DNA of 64,000 nucleotides from Actinomyces sp. HPA0247 (GTDB lineage Bacteria; Actinomycetota; Actinomycetes; Actinomycetales; Actinomycetaceae). A program made the translations under genes and the position numbers. The stretch is from assembly GCA_000411415.1 (NCBI GenBank), contig KE150450.1:756932-820931 (forward strand), written 5' to 3'. Positions 60,479 through 64,000 of this stretch are shown piece by piece. The notes under the pieces are model-generated. The model was not told the DNA's origin, made no database searches, and saw only the letters and a list, made by a program, of their open reading frames with translations. Each line of letters starts with the position of its first letter. Positions within the stretch are counted from its first letter, which is position 1.

Positions 60479-60823
60479 TTACTCGGTCAAGTCGTGTTCC
60501 GGGTCCAGTCCCATGGGGGCGGGGCGTTCCCAGTTGTCGTGCCCAGCCCAATCCTCGGGCGGAATCCAGGGGTCGGGCTTCCAGCGTCCACGCTCTGGTA
60601 CGTGGTCTACTCCGCCGTGGCTCCAGGGGTTGCATCGCAGGAGCCGCCAGGAGGCGAGGATGATTCCTTTGATGGGCCCGTGGACACGGACCGCTTGGAG
60701 CGCGTAGGTGGAGCAGCTGGGGGCGTATCGACACCGGGGGCCGAGGGCCGGGGAGATGTAGCGCTGGTAGGCGACGATGGGGGCGGACACGAGCGCACCG
60801 AGGGCACGGCCCGCGACGCTCAT
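60479..60823 (-). CDS. yidD: YidD membrane insertion factor
   Basis: 114 residues. [35 protein letters not shown] contains the family Cys pair; HGGVDHVPE follows. ATG 60823 overlaps the rnpA stop as ATGA. Longer than minimal YidD because of a 35-residue Pro/Trp-rich tail. Assists YidC-dependent insertion. Confidence 0.93.
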   Translation of the reverse strand: MSVAGRALGALVSAPIVAYQRYISPALGPRCRYAPSCSTYALQAVRVHGPIKGIILASWRLLRCNPWSHGGVDHVPERGRWKPDPWIPPEDWAGHDNWERPAPMGLDPEHDLTE

Positions 60824-61173
60824 CGTGCGTCCCACTTGCGCCACGCTCGCGCCATGACGCGGTCGAGGTGCTCGCCGAGTTCCTTGGAGGGGACGCCGAG
60901 GGCCTTGCGTGAGGCCCTCACGACGACCCGTGCTCCGTCGGGAAGATCGGCGACTCGGTCCCGCATGAGGTGGCGCAGCTGTCGCTTGACGCGGTTGCGT
61001 CCGTTGGCGCGCTTGATTTCCCGCTTGGGTACGACGAAACCGACGAGGCGACTGTTGCGTTCCTCGTCGGCTCGGACGTGGACGACGACCAGCGGATCTC
61101 CTGCTCGCGTTCCTTGTCGGATTGCGGCGGTGAAATCCGCTGGGTCAACCATGCGGTGCGCGCGCGGCAGCAC
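60820..61173 (-). CDS. rnpA: ribonuclease P protein component
   Basis: 117 residues. Start GTG 61173 gives the standard [23 protein letters not shown] motif [20 protein letters not shown] binds RNase P RNA. Starts 9 bases after the rpmH stop. Confidence 0.95.
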   Translation of the reverse strand: MLPRAHRMVDPADFTAAIRQGTRAGDPLVVVHVRADEERNSRLVGFVVPKREIKRANGRNRVKRQLRHLMRDRVADLPDGARVVVRASRKALGVPSKELGEHLDRVMARAWRKWDAR

Positions 61174-61182
61174 CGGTGTGTC

Positions 61183-61323
61183 TCAGGCGGACAGCTTGGC
61201 GCGGCCCTTGCGGCGGCGGGCAGCCAGAATGGCGCGGCCGGCGCGGGTCGACATGCGCAGACGGAAGCCGTGCGTCTTCGAACGACGACGGTTGTTGGGC
61301 TGGTAGGTCCGCTTGGTGGTCAC
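61183..61323 (-). CDS. rpmH: 50S ribosomal protein L34
   Basis: 46 residues, [20 protein letters not shown] followed by [20 protein letters not shown]; one of the most conserved ribosomal proteins. GTG start 61323 with GAGGAG upstream. First gene of the operon, facing away from dnaA. Confidence 0.97.
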   Translation of the reverse strand: MTTKRTYQPNNRRRSKTHGFRLRMSTRAGRAILAARRRKGRAKLSA

Positions 61324-61770
61324 GGCAATTCTCCTCGGCGGGGAGTGGTTTCCCACTCGTATCGGTTGGGCTATCGACACGCGGTGCGCGCGATAGCGGG
61401 GACGCACGCCCGAAATGGGCGCAAACAAAGACCAAGACTAAGCGGATTGGGGGCGCACGTCAATGCGGCGACGTTACCCACCACGTCACACACAGTATCC
61501 ACAGCTGTGCAAATCGCTGTGGATTGGACTCGTCCACAGAACGTGGATGACGAAAGTTATCCACAGGCTGTGTGTATTTTTGCTTTCCGCACGCTGATGC
61601 GGACCCAAAGTTGTAACTACAGGCCTGTGATTCTGTGATAGTTCTCCACAGCTTCATCCCCAGTCTGTGCATAACATGTGCGCGGACTACACTGCATGCA
61701 TGTACAAGCGTCACGCACATCACCGAAAAGTCGTGACCGAACTCACCTGTTTTTGTGACCGGAGGTTGCC
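61324..61770. other. origin region, rpmH-dnaA side, with DnaA boxes
   Basis: A perfect DnaA box TTATCCACA at 61557-61565 and near-matches GTATCCACA (61495), CAATCCACA on the minus strand (61518-61526), TCGTCCACA (61531) and TTCTCCACA (61642). Also holds divergent promoters for rpmH and dnaA. AT content rises around 61550-61690. Confidence 0.85.
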
Positions 61771-63231
61771 GTGGAGTCGGATTCCCTCACACGCGCGTGG
61801 GCTGCGGCCCTCGACGCGGTCCCCACGAATGAGCTGGGGCCCGTCGCCACGTCGATGCTGCGCTCCGCACGCCCCCTCGGCGACATCGAAGGCACGATCC
61901 TGCTCGCCGTCCCCAACGACTTCACCAAGCAGTGGATTGAAGATAAGGCACAGTCAAAGCTGACGACCGCCCTGTCCGTGCACCTGGGCCGCACCGTACG
62001 CATCGCGATCACCGTCGACCCCTCCATCGAGGTCGTCACCGAAGAGGAAGATAAGGAAGAGCCCACCCCGGTCACTCCCGAACCCGCGCCCGCTACGCCC
62101 GCGCCCGCCCCGGCCTCGTCGAAGGAGGACCGCGAAGAGCACCACTCCCCCGCCCTGGCCTCCTCGAACGCCGACTCGGGCCCGACGCACCTGAACCCAA
62201 AGTTCACCTTCGACACCTTTGTGATCGGCCCCTCGAACCGTTTCGCACACGCCGCGGCCCTGGCGGCCTCCGAGAGCCCGGGAACGGCGTTCAATCCCCT
62301 CTTTATCTACGGCGACTCCGGGCTGGGCAAGACGCACCTGCTGCAGGCCATCGGCCACAACGCGCTGTCGATGATGCCCCACCTGAAGGTCCGCTACGTC
62401 AACTCCGAAGAGTTCACGAACGAGTTCATTAACGCGATTCGCCTCAATAAGACGGACAACTCCCAGGTCGAGGCGTTCCACCGCCGCTACCGCGAGCTCG
62501 ACATCCTCCTCATCGACGACATTCAGTTCATCGGCGACAAGGAGCAGACGGTGGAAGGCTTCTTCCATACCTTTAATGCTCTGCACAGCGCCAACAAGCA
62601 GATCGTGCTGACTTCCGACCTGCCCCCGGCTCAGCTCAAGGGCTTCGAGGACCGCATGCGTTCGCGCTTCTCCTCCGGCCTGCTCGTGGATGTTCAGCCG
62701 CCGGACCTGGAGACCCGCATCGCAATCCTGCACAAGAAGGCGGACGCCGAGGGCCTCGAGGTCACGCCTGAGGTCTTCGAGTACGTGGCCTCGCGCATCT
62801 CCTCGAACATCCGTGAGCTGGAGGGCGCGCTCGTGCGCATCGGCGCGTGGGCGTCGCTGTACCAGGAGCGCATCGACCTGAATCTCGCGCAGATGATGCT
62901 CAAGGACTTCGTGTCCAACCCGGACGACAACGAGATCACCGTCAGCCTCATTATGAGCCAGTGCGCCGTCTACTTCGGCGTGACGATCGAGCAGATGGGC
63001 TCCTCGGAGCGCAGCCACAACGTCGTCGAGGCCCGCCAGATCGCCATGTACCTGTGCCGCGAGCTCACCGACCTGTCGCTGCCCAAGATCGGACAGGCCT
63101 TCGGACGCGACCACACGACGGTCATGCACGCGAACAAGAAGATCTCCAAGCTCATGAAGGAAAAGCGCGAGACCTTCAACCACGTGTCGGAGCTTACAAA
63201 CCGCATTAAGCAGAAGGCCAGAGAGTCGTGA
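61771..63231 (+). CDS. dnaA: chromosomal replication initiator DnaA
   Basis: 486 residues, GTG start 61771 with GGAGG upstream. Domain I ends near residue 90; domain II is an acidic Pro/Ala linker (residues ~95-140) carrying APASSKED, a motif copy; domain III has Walker [13 protein letters not shown], Walker [10 protein letters not shown] and sensor regions; domain IV ends with [21 protein letters not shown], the DnaA-box-reading helix pair. Complete. Confidence 0.98.
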   Translation: MESDSLTRAWAAALDAVPTNELGPVATSMLRSARPLGDIEGTILLAVPNDFTKQWIEDKAQSKLTTALSVHLGRTVRIAITVDPSIEVVTEEEDKEEPTPVTPEPAPATPAPAPASSKEDREEHHSPALASSNADSGPTHLNPKFTFDTFVIGPSNRFAHAAALAASESPGTAFNPLFIYGDSGLGKTHLLQAIGHNALSMMPHLKVRYVNSEEFTNEFINAIRLNKTDNSQVEAFHRRYRELDILLIDDIQFIGDKEQTVEGFFHTFNALHSANKQIVLTSDLPPAQLKGFEDRMRSRFSSGLLVDVQPPDLETRIAILHKKADAEGLEVTPEVFEYVASRISSNIRELEGALVRIGAWASLYQERIDLNLAQMMLKDFVSNPDDNEITVSLIMSQCAVYFGVTIEQMGSSERSHNVVEARQIAMYLCRELTDLSLPKIGQAFGRDHTTVMHANKKISKLMKEKRETFNHVSELTNRIKQKARES

Positions 63232-63640
63232 AAGCCGCGCGGGCGCTGAGATAAGTCGGCGCCCGCGCTCAATTCACAGGAGTTGTGCACAGGCGGTGCA
63301 CGAACGGGCTCGAGCTGTGGAGAAAAAGAGCCCTCCTGTGGATCTCAAAATGTTGTCATTTGCTTCGTGCACAGGACCACGTGACGAATCCACAGCCTCG
63401 TCCCAGAATGACAACACAGAGATTTGACTGAAATTACGCCGCATAAGGGAGTTTTCCACAGAACTCACAACCCTTATGATGGAGGGACAGTCACATAACA
63501 AAAATTTTTTCACAGGCCTCCGTACAACAACGGCGACGCCGACGCGACACGATGGCGCACGCGAGGCGAATTTCCTGCCCCACGTGCGCACACTTGTGGG
63601 TAAAGTAGTATCCGATCCGTTTTGTGTTTTGGAGGCAGCT
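63232..63640. other. origin region, dnaA-dnaN gap, with DnaA boxes
   Basis: Near-consensus boxes: TTCTCCACA on minus (63316-63324), AGATCCACA on minus (63337-63345), GAATCCACA (63386), TTTTCCACA (63452-63460). An AT-rich stretch with ACAAAAATTTTTTCACAGG near 63500 could be the unwinding element. Likely functional oriC core. Confidence 0.8.
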
Positions 63641-64000
63641 ATGAAGTTCACCGTCGCCCGCGATGTTCTGGCCGAAGCCGTGTCGTGGACCGCCCGCGCG
63701 CTCCCGGTGCGTCCGGCCTCGCCGATCCTGGCTGGCGTGCGCATCAAGGCTGAGGGCGACGAGCTGACCCTGTCCTCCTTCGACTACGAGGTCTCCGCGA
63801 ACTCGCACATTCCCGCCACCGTCGACGAGGCCGGCGAGGTTCTGGTCTCCGGACGCCTCCTGGCAGACATCTCTAAGTCACTGCCCTCCAAGCCTGTCTC
63901 CGTCGAGCTCGATGGCCAGAAGGTGAACCTGGTCTGCGGATCCTCGCACTTCACGCTCGCGGTGATGCCCCTGGACGAGTACCCGCTGCTGCCCGCACAG
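63641..64000 (+). CDS. dnaN: DNA polymerase III beta clamp, truncated by window edge
   Basis: First 120 residues: KFTVARDVLAEAVSWTARAL, PVRPASPILAGVRIKA and the first ring-fold strands LTLSSFDYEVSANSHIPA. ATG 63641 with GGAGG upstream. Complete domain I start; rest lies outside the window. Confidence 0.96.
   Translation, partial: MKFTVARDVLAEAVSWTARALPVRPASPILAGVRIKAEGDELTLSSFDYEVSANSHIPATVDEAGEVLVSGRLLADISKSLPSKPVSVELDGQKVNLVCGSSHFTLAVMPLDEYPLLPAQ

Noticed and set aside
1-64000. CRISPR array
   Set aside because: No regularly spaced 23-40 bp repeats with unique spacers; the tandem repeats found are 16 and 21 bp without spacers.
1-64000. tRNA or rRNA genes
   Set aside because: I found no T-loop GTTCGAATC-type block with matching acceptor stem and no rRNA signature; not exhaustively searched.

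Overview
The window is high-GC DNA from an actinomycete and carries the chromosomal origin neighbourhood. The order rpmH-rnpA-yidD-yidC-jag-rsmG-parA-parB on the minus strand, divergent from dnaA-dnaN on the plus strand, is the classic actinobacterial oriC arrangement. The DUF6318 gene, the anchored-repeat metal ABC transporter and the mycosin/WXG100-like cluster point to the family Actinomycetaceae (Schaalia/Actinomyces type). The genus is an inference.

Layout. 0-1.2 kb: end-truncated secreted protein with a Pro-rich tail. 1.5-5.2 kb: an alpha/beta hydrolase, two tandem DUF2185 genes and a methyltransferase; the DUF2185 gene was duplicated together with the methyltransferase 3' end. 4.4-10.6 kb: a tightly packed minus-strand operon behind a TPP riboswitch: ykoE, a fused ykoD-ykoC, a P-loop kinase, cardiolipin synthase and the methyltransferase. 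10.7-16.5 kb: amino-acid permease, a DUF2218 gene with an iron-box-like sequence, an orphan membrane protein, SRPBCC, DUF2249 and RidA proteins. 16.6-20.2 kb: a polyphosphate-type cluster (DUF4956, VTC domain, carbohydrate-binding lipoprotein) behind a PhoP-like direct repeat. 20.2-24.2 kb: NmrA-like reductase, two orphan membrane proteins and a PD-(D/E)XK protein. 24.3-29.7 kb: a complete sugar ABC importer with an RpiB-type isomerase.

30-39.8 kb is a decayed accessory region: a 5'-truncated Type ISP restriction-modification gene, an Abi_2 abortive-infection gene, two ISL3 transposase remnants, a truncated second copy of a gene found intact at 37.1-37.8 kb, other gene fragments, and a PKD/DUF6318 pair. 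39.9-43.0 kb: a mycosin-like protease with two WXG100/ESX-like proteins. 43.3-50.0 kb: a five-gene Zn/Mn 'anchored repeat' ABC operon behind a Zur-like box. 51.5-53.9 kb: an aminotransferase and a Ddl-like ATP-grasp ligase. 54-64 kb: HAD hydrolase, parB, parA, rsmG, jag, yidC, yidD, rnpA, rpmH, origin DNA with DnaA boxes, dnaA and the start of dnaN. Seven perfect 16-bp parS sites lie between 39.8 and 56.6 kb.

The most striking unexplained signal is a dispersed motif, ACGAGGCC, often extended to (G/A)ACGAGGCCGGGGCC or ACGAGGCCGTGGCC. I count about fifty copies by eye on both strands, many in linkers, near gene ends and as inverted pairs forming hairpins, as uptake-sequence motifs do elsewhere. 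Other unexplained items are a ~105-bp element with terminal inverted repeats (two copies), GC-rich dispersed repeats, a 20-bp inverted repeat that includes a start codon, a G9 tract inside an ESX-like gene, a structured intergenic region near parB, and a 32-residue ORF with its own ribosome site and terminator.
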